A DNA stretch of 64,000 bases, from assembly GCA_007896885.1 (NCBI GenBank), contig VOIU01000002.1:227027-291026 (forward strand), given 5' to 3'. Source of the DNA: Bacteroidaceae bacterium HV4-6-C5C. GTDB taxonomy: Bacteria; Bacteroidota; Bacteroidia; Bacteroidales; Bacteroidaceae. Below are positions 10,105-18,122 of the stretch, one piece after another (the stretch's first letter is position 1; each line of letters starts with the position of its first letter). Under the pieces are notes generated by a model. The model made no database searches. It was not told the origin of the DNA and was given only the letters and a program-made list of their open reading frames with translations. The translations under genes and the position numbers were made by a program.

Positions 10105-11676
10105 ATGAAATCATCACTCAAACCTATTGCTATACTTGTTATAATATCATTGCTTGGTATCTTCGCTTATCAGGCTTATTGGCTTACAGGTCTTTATCAC
10201 ACCATGAAAAGTGATATGGAGAACGGTATTCAGGATGCGATGCGTATGAGCGATTACAATGAAATGATGCTTCGTGTCGAAAAGCTTCGGAAAGAAAATA
10301 AGGAACATGGAGAAGTCTCTGTTTCAGCCGGATATAACGATACCGGGAGATCTTTTGTACGAAGCTCGACTACTGTCAGCAAGATAAACACAAAAGAGCC
10401 CAAATCTGCCAAAAGAGGCATATCAAAAAAAAATGCTCATGTCAACACAACTTATCTGAACGACTCAACCAAAGTGGAAACAATCGTACGACATGATACA
10501 CTATCAAAAAGTAAAGATGAGGGTATTTTACGTTCCAAACAAGGGTTGGATATTATCATAGCGAATCAAAACAACATAACCGAATTGGCGGGATACTTTC
10601 AACGGGGGCTTCATGCCGGACTGGATATAATTATTGGACCGGACTTTAACGTTTATGACAGTTTACTGAACGTAAGTCTGAAAGAAAAAGGGATAAATAT
10701 TCCACATCGCTTGGAATATTTTCACTCGGGAAGTAATCTGGATTCTTCATATACTTTCAGAGATACAATCGGAGTATCTTCAACAAAAGGATATATGCCG
10801 GGACCAAAATCCATCCGTTACGATTATAATTTCGACTTCAACTCACATTATACTTACCGGTTATGGCTTGATCCCGTCAATACCGTGGTGATCAAACAGA
10901 TGAGTGGTATTCTGGTTACCTCTTTCATTATCTTCGTGATCTTGGGATTTTCATTTTGGTTCCTCATTCATACTATTCTCCGGCAGAAAACGCTTGAAGA
11001 AATGAAAAGTGATTTCACTAACAATATCACCCACGAGCTAAAAACACCTATTGCTGTGGCTTATGCTGCAAATGATGCTTTATTAAACTTCAAACAAGCT
11101 GAAAACCCGGAACAACGAAATAAATATTTGCGTATTTGCCAAGAACAGTTACAACAATTAAGTGGATTGGTAGAGCAAATATTGTCAATGAGCATGGAAC
11201 AACGAAAAACGTTCCGTCTTCATCCCGAAACATTACAATTGCGTGAGTTACTACAATCACTTGTAGAACAGCACAAAATAAAAGCAGAAAAGCCATTGGA
11301 TATTACATTGGATATTGAGCCTTCGGATCTTTCGATCCAAGCAGACCGAACTCATTTTATGAATATACTCAGTAATCTGATTGATAACGGCATAAAATAC
11401 TCTCTTGAAAGAGCTCAAATAAAGATAACGTGTCGAAAATCAGTAACGGGAGAAGTGCAAATTAGCATTAGCGATCATGGTATTGGGATACAGGCCGATA
11501 AATTACCCCACATCTTCGACAAATTTTATCGTGTACCGAGCGGCAACCGCCACAATACTAAAGGCTATGGACTAGGATTATTTTATGTAAAGACAATGAC
11601 TGAGAAACATGGCAATACAATCTCTGTAGAAAGTACGCCTGAGAAAGGGAGTGTTTTTACACTTCACTGGAAATAA
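10105..11676 (+). CDS. Membrane sensor histidine kinase
   Basis: A 523-residue kinase with two transmembrane segments (about residues 7-27 and 267-290) enclosing a roughly 240-residue periplasmic sensor domain. A HisKA domain follows, with the phospho-acceptor His310 in THELKTPIA, then an HATPase domain with N box NILSNLIDNGIKYS, G1 ISDHGIGI and G2 KGYGLGLFYVK. The partner response regulator begins 23 bp downstream, so the two form one operon. The signal is unknown. The divergent outer-membrane receptor gene and the secreted protein at 12422 are candidate targets or partners. Confidence 0.95.
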   Translation: MKSSLKPIAILVIISLLGIFAYQAYWLTGLYHTMKSDMENGIQDAMRMSDYNEMMLRVEKLRKENKEHGEVSVSAGYNDTGRSFVRSSTTVSKINTKEPKSAKRGISKKNAHVNTTYLNDSTKVETIVRHDTLSKSKDEGILRSKQGLDIIIANQNNITELAGYFQRGLHAGLDIIIGPDFNVYDSLLNVSLKEKGINIPHRLEYFHSGSNLDSSYTFRDTIGVSSTKGYMPGPKSIRYDYNFDFNSHYTYRLWLDPVNTVVIKQMSGILVTSFIIFVILGFSFWFLIHTILRQKTLEEMKSDFTNNITHELKTPIAVAYAANDALLNFKQAENPEQRNKYLRICQEQLQQLSGLVEQILSMSMEQRKTFRLHPETLQLRELLQSLVEQHKIKAEKPLDITLDIEPSDLSIQADRTHFMNILSNLIDNGIKYSLERAQIKITCRKSVTGEVQISISDHGIGIQADKLPHIFDKFYRVPSGNRHNTKGYGLGLFYVKTMTEKHGNTISVESTPEKGSVFTLHWK

Positions 11677-11699
11677 ATGTCTAACCAAAGGATAGAACA

Positions 11700-12398
11700 A
11701 TGGAAAGAATAACAGTATTATTGGTTGAAGACGAATTGACACTTGCCATGATAATAAAAGACACACTCGAGGGGCAGGAATTTATCATTCATACGGCAAA
11801 CGATGGTGAAGAAGGATTAAGAATGTTTTATAATATTCGTCCGGACGTGCTGGTAGCCGATGTTATGATGCCCCGTATGGATGGATTTGAAATGGTACGC
11901 CGCATTCGTCAGACCGACAAAAGCACTCCCGTCCTTTTTCTCACTGCCCGTTCTGGTATCAACGATGTAGTGGCAGGATTTGAGTTGGGAGCAAACGATT
12001 ATCTCAAAAAACCTTTTGGAATGCAGGAACTCATTATTCGAATAAAAGCTTTGCTGGGAAGGGCATTCAATGGCGCTGAGAAGAAAGATCATCTGGATAG
12101 TCGTTTTGAAATAGGGAATTATCGATTCAACTCACTTAGCCAGGTGCTATCTTATGGTGATGTGGAGCAAATACTCTCCCATCGTGAATCGGAAATATTA
12201 AAACGATTGTGCGAAAACCGGAGTCAGGTGGTCAACAGCCAAAATATCCTACTTGAATTATGGGGTGACGACAGCTTTTTCAATTCGCGAAGCTTACACG
12301 TGTTCATTACCAAACTACGGCATAAGCTATCCAAAGACAAACAAATACGTATAGTCAATGTCCGCGGCATAGGTTATAAATTGATTCTAAACGAATAA
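11700..12398 (+). CDS. OmpR-family DNA-binding response regulator
   Basis: 232 residues. The receiver domain has acidic residues at 10-11 (VEDE), the phospho-acceptor Asp54 in VADVMMPRMDG, a switch Thr in FLTARSG and Lys in LKKPF. A C-terminal winged helix (about 135-230) carries REIS-type helix HRESEILKRL and VNVRGIGYKLI. It is the cognate regulator of the kinase encoded immediately upstream. Resemblance to RprY of Bacteroides fragilis is only at family level, so no symbol is given. Confidence 0.95.
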   Translation: MERITVLLVEDELTLAMIIKDTLEGQEFIIHTANDGEEGLRMFYNIRPDVLVADVMMPRMDGFEMVRRIRQTDKSTPVLFLTARSGINDVVAGFELGANDYLKKPFGMQELIIRIKALLGRAFNGAEKKDHLDSRFEIGNYRFNSLSQVLSYGDVEQILSHRESEILKRLCENRSQVVNSQNILLELWGDDSFFNSRSLHVFITKLRHKLSKDKQIRIVNVRGIGYKLILNE

Positions 12399-12421
12399 AA
12401 TCATCATTAATACTAAAGGAT

Positions 12422-12967
12422 ATGAAACAAGTCTTACTTTTTCTGCTGCTCAATCTTCTTGTACTGCATATCGGCGCTCAGGAAATAAAATCTGATACTC
12501 TTCGACGTTCACCGTTACCCGAGACCAAGGATTTCGGAGGTTTTCTTCTAGATATGAATCTGATGAAAATGGCCGCACCTAAATTGCCGTCAGCAAAATT
12601 GGAAATACCCGATGCCAGTAAGGATTACAGCTTTTTATTCAAGACCGATCCGAATGTAACGTATTCGCAAGGTTTTTCGAATGTGTTCAATCAGAGTAAT
12701 ATGGCTACTGTTTATAGTCTGAATCCTTTTGGCTTAACAGGTTTCGGCAGTTCATCACAATATCTTCAAATGGGTAGTTTTAAACTTAAGAATGGTATGC
12801 GACTGAATACCTATGGTGATTATAATGCAGATGGATGGCGTGTACCCAACCGTTCGGCACTCCCATGGGAACGAAACAGCTTTAGAGGAGCTTTTGAATT
12901 GAAATCTGCTAATGGAAATTTTGGCATAAAAGTCGAAGTACAACAAGGTAGAACGACTCCTTATTAA
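12422..12967 (+). CDS. Secreted protein of unknown function
   Basis: 181 residues with a clear signal peptide ending IGAQ and no recognised domain. The mature part is rich in Ser, Asn, Phe and Gly, with patterns such as NPFGLTGFGSSSQYLQMGSFKLKNG and alternating strands suggestive of a small outer-membrane or periplasmic beta structure. It starts 23 bp after the response regulator stop, so it is probably the third gene of that operon and may be an accessory or sensed component. It is not recognised as any named family. Confidence 0.7.
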   Translation: MKQVLLFLLLNLLVLHIGAQEIKSDTLRRSPLPETKDFGGFLLDMNLMKMAAPKLPSAKLEIPDASKDYSFLFKTDPNVTYSQGFSNVFNQSNMATVYSLNPFGLTGFGSSSQYLQMGSFKLKNGMRLNTYGDYNADGWRVPNRSALPWERNSFRGAFELKSANGNFGIKVEVQQGRTTPY

Positions 12968-13071
12968 TAAAAGCTATACACCTCAAAAAGTATGCGCAAG
13001 ATGACAACATATTGGAACGATGCAATTGGGCAAATAGCTCCTTAATTATGAAAAACTGGAATACTAATTTT

Positions 13072-13998
13072 ATGACAAGAAAGAAAATATTGATTATTGG
13101 TGCAAACGGATTCACAGGTCGACGAATACTGAATGATCTCTCTTTGAAACAAGAATATATTGTTAGCGGTGTTTCTTTGCATGACGATGTCGCACCTCAT
13201 TCAGGTAATTATCAATTTATCTCTGCCGATATTTGCCAGGCTGGTCAGTTAGATCGAATATTCAATGATATTGAGCCGGATGTTGTCATTAACACCTCCG
13301 CTTTATCCGTTCCCGATTATTGTGAAGTCCACCATAAAGAAGCAAACTTGCTAAACATTATTGCCGTAGAGAATCTGGCTCGGCATTGCCAATCTGCAGG
13401 CAGTTATTTCATACATCTTTCGACGGACTTTGTATTCGGCGGAGAAGCGAACAGATTATATACGGAAGAAGATCCAACCCAACCTGTCAACTATTACGGT
13501 TACACAAAAATGGAAGGAGAAAAACTTGTGCAAAGACATTGCAGTAAGCACACCATTGTACGTGTCGCCGTAGTATATGGAACAGCGTTGCCTGGGCAAC
13601 ATGGCAATGTATTGCAATTGGTTGCAGACAGATTAAGAAAACATGAAGAAGTTAGAGTTGTTTCAGACCAATGGCGTACCCCTACTTTTGTAGGAGATGT
13701 ATCTCTAGGAATTGAGAAACTGATTGCTCGTGCCTTTAATAAAACAGCACCTGCAGTGAGCTCTATCTATCATATCTGCGGAAATGAATGCCTCACAATA
13801 GCCGAGATTGCTTATAGAGTCGCAACCATCCTTGGATTGGACAAATCCCTTATTCATCCCGTGACCACACAAGAAATGCAGGAAAAAACTCCAAGACCCC
13901 GATTTAGCGGGATGAGTACATTAAAGGCACAAAAAGAATTAGATTATACGCCTCTATCATTGGATAAAGGAATTAAAGAGATGTTTGAAAGTTTATAA
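13072..13998 (+). CDS. RmlD-like NAD(P)-dependent sugar reductase (extended SDR)
   Basis: The start chosen is the ATG at 13072, giving 308 residues; an in-frame ATG at 13048 and a TTG at 13012 add only atypical residues. The Rossmann motif GANGFTG lies at 10-16, HLSTDFVFGG holds the catalytic Thr/Ser region, and the YxxxK pair is Tyr142/Lys146. This is the architecture of dTDP-4-dehydrorhamnose reductase and related nucleotide-sugar or sugar reductases. No rmlABC genes are nearby, so rhamnose synthesis is not implied. A role in surface-polysaccharide sugar synthesis is plausible but unproven. Confidence 0.85.
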   Translation: MTRKKILIIGANGFTGRRILNDLSLKQEYIVSGVSLHDDVAPHSGNYQFISADICQAGQLDRIFNDIEPDVVINTSALSVPDYCEVHHKEANLLNIIAVENLARHCQSAGSYFIHLSTDFVFGGEANRLYTEEDPTQPVNYYGYTKMEGEKLVQRHCSKHTIVRVAVVYGTALPGQHGNVLQLVADRLRKHEEVRVVSDQWRTPTFVGDVSLGIEKLIARAFNKTAPAVSSIYHICGNECLTIAEIAYRVATILGLDKSLIHPVTTQEMQEKTPRPRFSGMSTLKAQKELDYTPLSLDKGIKEMFESL

Positions 13999-14116
13999 AG
14001 TACATAAAAAATCACTAAAAATATTTACTAAAGATTTTGTTCAAGCCAGACCAGATGTAAAAATAACTATTTTGGCATCGTTGCTTAAAATATAATATTT
14101 ATTTAATTAAAGATTA

Positions 14117-15244
14117 TTACTTCTTCAAAGGAATAGAGAAATAGAAAGTAGAGCCTTCTCCTTTTACTGAACTAAACCAAAGCTTACCACCATTCTTCTG
14201 AACAAAATCCTGGCAAAGTAATAATCCTAATCCTGAGCCTTCTTCGTTTTTAGTACCAAAAGTACTGAAATGAGTATCGGTATGAAGTAATTTCCGTTGG
14301 CTGTCCTCATCTATACCGCAACCCTGATCATGCACACTCACTACTGCCATACCATCCTTTTCCTCTAACTTAACGAGTACCTCGGAGTTTTCATTGCTAA
14401 ATTTAATAGCATTGCTCAGTAAATTACGAATTACGGTCTTTACCATGTCAATATCACCATATGCAGCCAAAGATGCAGGTTTTTCTTCACGAATTGCAAT
14501 CTTCTTCATTCCTGCAACCATATTGTATATATCTACAACACTAGCCACAACTTCTGTTATATCAAGATCTTGGTAAACAACATTCAGTTTACCTATTTGG
14601 CTCTTTGTCCATTTCAATAAATTATCCAGCAGGGCAAATACATCTTCAGTCGTTTGATTTGCAGTCTTCAACAAATCATGCATTTCATGTCCTATTTTTT
14701 CAACAGGAAGATTTAAAATAAGCATATTCAATACCATTTTAATGGAGCCTATTGGAGAACGTAAATCATGTGCAATAACGGAATACATCTTATCGCGAGC
14801 AGCTATTGTGCGCTCCAATTCGGTGGTTTTTTTAACTATGATACGCTTTGCTGCGACCAATGAAATCTGGTGCGAAACTCTTATTATAAGTTCTTCCTTA
14901 TTGAATGGTTTCGAAATAAAATCATTACCACCCACTTGAAAGCCTTTTACAATGTCAGTAGTACTGTTCAATGCTGTCAAAAAGATAATTGGAATTTCAG
15001 CTGTTTCGGGATTCGATTTTAATCTTTGAGCGACCTCAAACCCACTCATATCAGGCATCATCACGTCAAGTAACACTAAATCCGGATTTTCTTTATCGAC
15101 CTGTTCCAAGGCCTGCCCGCCATTACTAGCTGTAACTATCGAAAATTTTTCATTCGTCAGAAGAACTTTCAGCAGTAAAACGTTAGATATAACATCGTCA
15201 ACAATGAGGATCTTGTATTCTGAGGGATTTATTTCCATATTCAT
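14117..15244 (-). CDS. REC-HisKA-HATPase protein (response-regulator/histidine-kinase fusion, cytosolic)
   Basis: The start is taken at 15244 (MNMEINPS); the longer frame from 15316 would overlap the upstream gene and adds unlike sequence. The N-terminal receiver domain has an acceptor Asp in LVLLDVMMPDMSG and LISKPF. A short linker leads to a HisKA domain (SVIAHDLRSPIGSIK) and HATPase (RNLLSNAIKFSNE, VHDQGCGI, GSGLGLLLC). No membrane segment is seen, so the protein should be soluble and driven by phosphotransfer rather than by direct external sensing. It lies 37 bp after the UDP-glucuronate decarboxylase gene on the same strand and is probably co-transcribed with it. Confidence 0.9.
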   Translation of the reverse strand: MNMEINPSEYKILIVDDVISNVLLLKVLLTNEKFSIVTASNGGQALEQVDKENPDLVLLDVMMPDMSGFEVAQRLKSNPETAEIPIIFLTALNSTTDIVKGFQVGGNDFISKPFNKEELIIRVSHQISLVAAKRIIVKKTTELERTIAARDKMYSVIAHDLRSPIGSIKMVLNMLILNLPVEKIGHEMHDLLKTANQTTEDVFALLDNLLKWTKSQIGKLNVVYQDLDITEVVASVVDIYNMVAGMKKIAIREEKPASLAAYGDIDMVKTVIRNLLSNAIKFSNENSEVLVKLEEKDGMAVVSVHDQGCGIDEDSQRKLLHTDTHFSTFGTKNEEGSGLGLLLCQDFVQKNGGKLWFSSVKGEGSTFYFSIPLKK

Positions 15245-15281
15245 CTTTGGTGTAGTTTGATTGTTTGCAATTAGTATATTT

Positions 15282-16226
15282 TCAACAGCAAGCGTGATTA
15301 TTTTTAAAGTATTCAATCATGTGCTTCAGCCCTTCTTCCAGTTCAACTGTCGGCTGCCAGTCAAGTTTTCCCTTTGCCAAAGTAATATCAGGCTGTCGCT
15401 GCTTGGGGTCATCATGAGGTAGTGGCTTAAACACTAGTTTGGATTTAGAATCAGCCAGGCGGATTATTTTCTCCGCCAGTTCTAAAATGGTAAACTCATT
15501 CGGGTTACCTATATTTACGGGACCGATGAAATCATCTGCGGTATTCATCATTTTCACCATTCCCTCTATTAAATCATTAATATATTGAAAGCTACGTGAC
15601 TGATTACCTTCACCGTAGATTGTAATATCTTTATTATTCAGTGCCTGAACCACAAAATTAGATACCACACGTCCATCATTAGGAAGCATCCGGGGACCAT
15701 AAGTATTGAATATACGGATTATTTTAATACGGACTTTCTTTTGGCGGTGATAATCCATGAACAAAGTTTCAGCGCAACGCTTACCTTCATCGTAGCATGA
15801 ACGAAAGCCTACCGGGTTTACATTACCCCAATAACTTTCGACCTGAGGATGTATAATAGGATCACCATACACTTCGCTGGTCGAAGCCTGCAATATTTTT
15901 GCATCATTCTCCAAAGCCAGCGTCAACATGTTTATGGCACCAATCACGGAAGTCCGGATTGTTTTAATGGCATCATATTGATAGTGGATGGGCGAAGCCG
16001 GACAAGCTAGATTATAAATTTCGTCAATGCCGTAGGCGTGATAGGGTATTTCAACGTCATGTTCTACAAAGTCAAAGCAAGGATGCTTCAGCAAATGGGC
16101 TATATTTGCTTTTGAACCGGTGAACAAGTTGTCTAAACAAACAACGTGATGTCCTTCTTTTATTAGTCTTGTACATAAATGAGATCCAATAAATCCGGCA
16201 CCTCCACTAACCAATATTTTTTTCAT
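15282..16226 (-). CDS. uxs: UDP-glucuronic acid decarboxylase (UDP-xylose synthase type)
   Basis: A 314-residue extended SDR. The GGAGFIG NAD motif lies at residues 8-14, followed by [17 protein letters not shown], the Tyr145/Lys149 pair in SCYDEGKR, and the family signature [10 protein letters not shown] with [12 protein letters not shown]. It oxidises and decarboxylates UDP-glucuronate to UDP-xylose, a precursor for surface glycans. Its length matches bacterial Uxs. A kinase-receiver protein is encoded just downstream, an unusual pairing. Confidence 0.93.
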   Translation of the reverse strand: MKKILVSGGAGFIGSHLCTRLIKEGHHVVCLDNLFTGSKANIAHLLKHPCFDFVEHDVEIPYHAYGIDEIYNLACPASPIHYQYDAIKTIRTSVIGAINMLTLALENDAKILQASTSEVYGDPIIHPQVESYWGNVNPVGFRSCYDEGKRCAETLFMDYHRQKKVRIKIIRIFNTYGPRMLPNDGRVVSNFVVQALNNKDITIYGEGNQSRSFQYINDLIEGMVKMMNTADDFIGPVNIGNPNEFTILELAEKIIRLADSKSKLVFKPLPHDDPKQRQPDITLAKGKLDWQPTVELEEGLKHMIEYFKNNHACC

Positions 16227-16286
16227 CTAAATAATAATTTATGCCCATAGATAAACATAACTACTCTCAATATCGCTACCGAGGAC

Positions 16287-16318
16287 AAATGTAATCGATT
16301 TAGAGAACTTATGCAAGC
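16287..16318 (-). promoter_or_regulatory. Probable promoter of the uxs-kinase operon
   Basis: On the minus strand, TACATTTG (16287-16294) fits the -7 box. CTTG lies 20 bp upstream of it (16315-16318), one base off the -33 TTTG. It is about 60 bp from the start codon. Confidence 0.5.
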
Positions 16319-16560
16319 TGAAAAGAAGATATTTAAAATGTAAAATACAAGAAAAAAACACATCCAAATCTCTTTTCATGTTAAAAAAACTATAATCAAC
16401 ATATCTATCCTCTTTTCTAAATTCTCATTATTCCTACGTAAAAGTTCGTTTTTAAGAATATATTGGCAGCAAACATACAAAAAACAGCCTTACATATCAA
16501 TTAATAACAAATGAATAAATAAATATTTCCGAGCAAAGTCAGAAATCAAATGAAAAATTG

Positions 16561-16568
16561 TACTTTTG
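16561..16568 (+). promoter_or_regulatory. -7 promoter box of mgtE
   Basis: TACTTTTG followed by CGGCG fits the Bacteroides -7 box. It implies a transcript start near 16575 and an unusually long leader of about 160 nt before mgtE. No clear -33 TTTG is present. The earlier part of the gap, 16319-16560, is AT-rich and shows nothing else. Confidence 0.5.
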
Positions 16569-16632
16569 CGGCGCAATTAATTTCTCATGGCATACTTAGC
16601 CGGAGAATAGTATTTATTTAAATTAAAGAATT

Positions 16633-16689
16633 ATGGACGAAGGCCCTTATCCGAGTTACAGTAAAATTACAGTATTAATGATCCTGTAA
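16633..16689 (+). CDS. Candidate 18-residue leader peptide upstream of mgtE
   Basis: An ATG at 16633 opens an 18-codon frame, MDEGPYPSYSKITVLMIL, ending at TAA 16687-16689. The frame spans the 5' arm of a strong hairpin, and its stop codon sits at the boundary of the 3' arm. The acidic start followed by Gly-Pro and Tyr-Pro recalls the acid/proline-rich MgtL leader peptides that couple Mg2+ level to ribosome stability in enterobacteria. No Shine-Dalgarno is evident. That it is translated is an inference. Confidence 0.4.
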   Translation: MDEGPYPSYSKITVLMIL

Positions 16690-16730
16690 GGGGCCTTGGT
16701 AGTCTCCTTGCAGCCCAACCTTTAAGGAGA
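16640..16730 (+). promoter_or_regulatory. Structured mgtE leader with sequestered Shine-Dalgarno (candidate Mg2+-responsive switch)
   Basis: Stem 1 pairs AAGGCCC (16640-16646) with GGGCCTT (16691-16697). Inside it, TTACAG, present twice (16656-16661 and 16667-16672), can pair with CTGTAA (16684-16689). Stem 2 pairs TCTCCTT (16703-16709) with AAGGAGA (16724-16730), the mgtE Shine-Dalgarno, 7 nt before the ATG. The CCTT of stem 1 could compete for the same AAGG. A strong Shine-Dalgarno hidden in a 7-bp hairpin suggests translational control. It does not look like the M-box. Confidence 0.55.
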
Positions 16731-16737
16731 TTACAAC

Positions 16738-18120
16738 ATGAATGAAATAAAGATTCATATCGGGGAACTGATTGAAAACAGAAGCTGGAAAAGCGTAAAA
16801 AATGAAGTAGGTAACCTCGAACCTCACCAAGTAGCGGAAATTATTGAAAGTCTATCGAAGTCAGATCGTATTATTCTATTCAGACTCTTACCAAGAGAAC
16901 TGGCAAAAGAGACTTTCCAGCACCTTTCCCACAACGAACAAGAAGACATTATAGAAGGACTTGCGGCTAATGTTGAAAAATTAACCAGCCTCCTGAATGA
17001 CCTTGACCCGGATGACCGTACGGCTTTTTTTGAAGAGCTTCCGGGTGAAGTTACCCAACGACTCATGCAAATGTTGTCGAAGGGCGAACTAGCTATTGCA
17101 ACTCAACTTTTGGGATACCCCAAAGACAGCATCGGACGATTAATGACTCCGGAATATGTAGCGGTAAGACCTTACTTTACTGTGCAACAAGCATTGGAAC
17201 ATATCCGGAAATTTGGTAGAGATTCGGAAACACTCAATGTAATCTATATCGTTGATGATCGCTGGAAATTAATAGACGATATTCGCATCAAAGAAATTAT
17301 ATTGGCTTCTCCCGAGCAAACCATTGCAGAATTAAGTGACAACCGTTTTATTTCACTTAACGCCTACTCCGACCAAGAAGTAGCCGTAAAAGTATTTGCC
17401 GACCATGACCGTTTGGCATTACCCGTGACTGACACCGACGGGACATTACTTGGAATAGTCACTATCGACGACGTAATGGACGTGCAGGAAGAAGAGAGTA
17501 CAGAAGACTTCCAAAAGTTTGGTGGTACCGAAGGATTAGATCTTTCATATACCAAAACATCTTTGTTTGAGATGGTCCGGAAACGTGCCGGATGGTTGGT
17601 CATCTTATTCCTCAGTGAAATGTTAACAGCATCAGCCATGGGACATTTTGACGCAGAGATATCTAAAGCTGTTGTACTTGCTCTATTCGTACCGCTTATC
17701 ATCTCCAGCGGTGGTAACTCTGGTTCACAAGCTGCCAGTCTCATCATTCGTTCTCTAGCTTTAAATGAACTGAAACTTAAAAACTGGTGGTATGTCATGC
17801 GAAAAGAAATACTATCAGGGCTCCTTCTTGGAACTATCTTAGGTATTATTGGTTTTGTGCGCATATTAGTATGGCAGAAAACCGGTCTCTACGACTATGG
17901 CGTATATTGGTTCTGGATAGGTATCAGTGTCTCCGCTTCGTTGGTATTCATCGTACTATGGGGGACACTCACGGGTTCCATGATTCCGTTCTTACTCAAA
18001 AAAATAGGTTTGGACCCCGCAACAGCATCAGCACCTTTTGTTGCAACGCTGGTAGACGTAACAGGGCTCATTATTTATTTTAGTATTGCAGCTGTATTTT
18101 TAAGCGGAAAACTACTATAA
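16738..18120 (+). CDS. mgtE: Magnesium transporter MgtE
   Basis: 460 residues: an MgtE N domain (about 15-125), two CBS domains (about 130-255, with IGRLMTPEYVAV and GIVTIDDVMDVQEEE), then five transmembrane helices (about 285-460). Conserved membrane motifs are SSGGNSGSQAASLIIR and PFVATLVDVTGLIIYF. MgtE is a dimeric Mg2+ channel gated by Mg2+ binding to its cytosolic domains. The gene has a strong AAGGAGA ribosome site, rare in this phylum, inside a structured leader. Its stop lies 2 bp from the stop of the converging MFS gene. Confidence 0.96.
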   Translation: MNEIKIHIGELIENRSWKSVKNEVGNLEPHQVAEIIESLSKSDRIILFRLLPRELAKETFQHLSHNEQEDIIEGLAANVEKLTSLLNDLDPDDRTAFFEELPGEVTQRLMQMLSKGELAIATQLLGYPKDSIGRLMTPEYVAVRPYFTVQQALEHIRKFGRDSETLNVIYIVDDRWKLIDDIRIKEIILASPEQTIAELSDNRFISLNAYSDQEVAVKVFADHDRLALPVTDTDGTLLGIVTIDDVMDVQEEESTEDFQKFGGTEGLDLSYTKTSLFEMVRKRAGWLVILFLSEMLTASAMGHFDAEISKAVVLALFVPLIISSGGNSGSQAASLIIRSLALNELKLKNWWYVMRKEILSGLLLGTILGIIGFVRILVWQKTGLYDYGVYWFWIGISVSASLVFIVLWGTLTGSMIPFLLKKIGLDPATASAPFVATLVDVTGLIIYFSIAAVFLSGKLL

Positions 18121-18122
18121 AA

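Noticed and set aside
13012..13071. Longer N-terminus for the RmlD-like reductase (TTG at 13012 or ATG at 13048)
   Set aside because: The added residues are polar and precede the Rossmann strand by an atypical distance; ATG 13072 gives the usual start.
16575..16737. M-box (ykoK) riboswitch upstream of mgtE
   Set aside because: The leader lacks the conserved M-box core segments and is too short; the pairing pattern seen is different.
17364..17864. 166-residue minus-strand frame inside mgtE
   Set aside because: It is a shadow of the conserved MgtE coding frame with low-complexity Ser/Arg composition.
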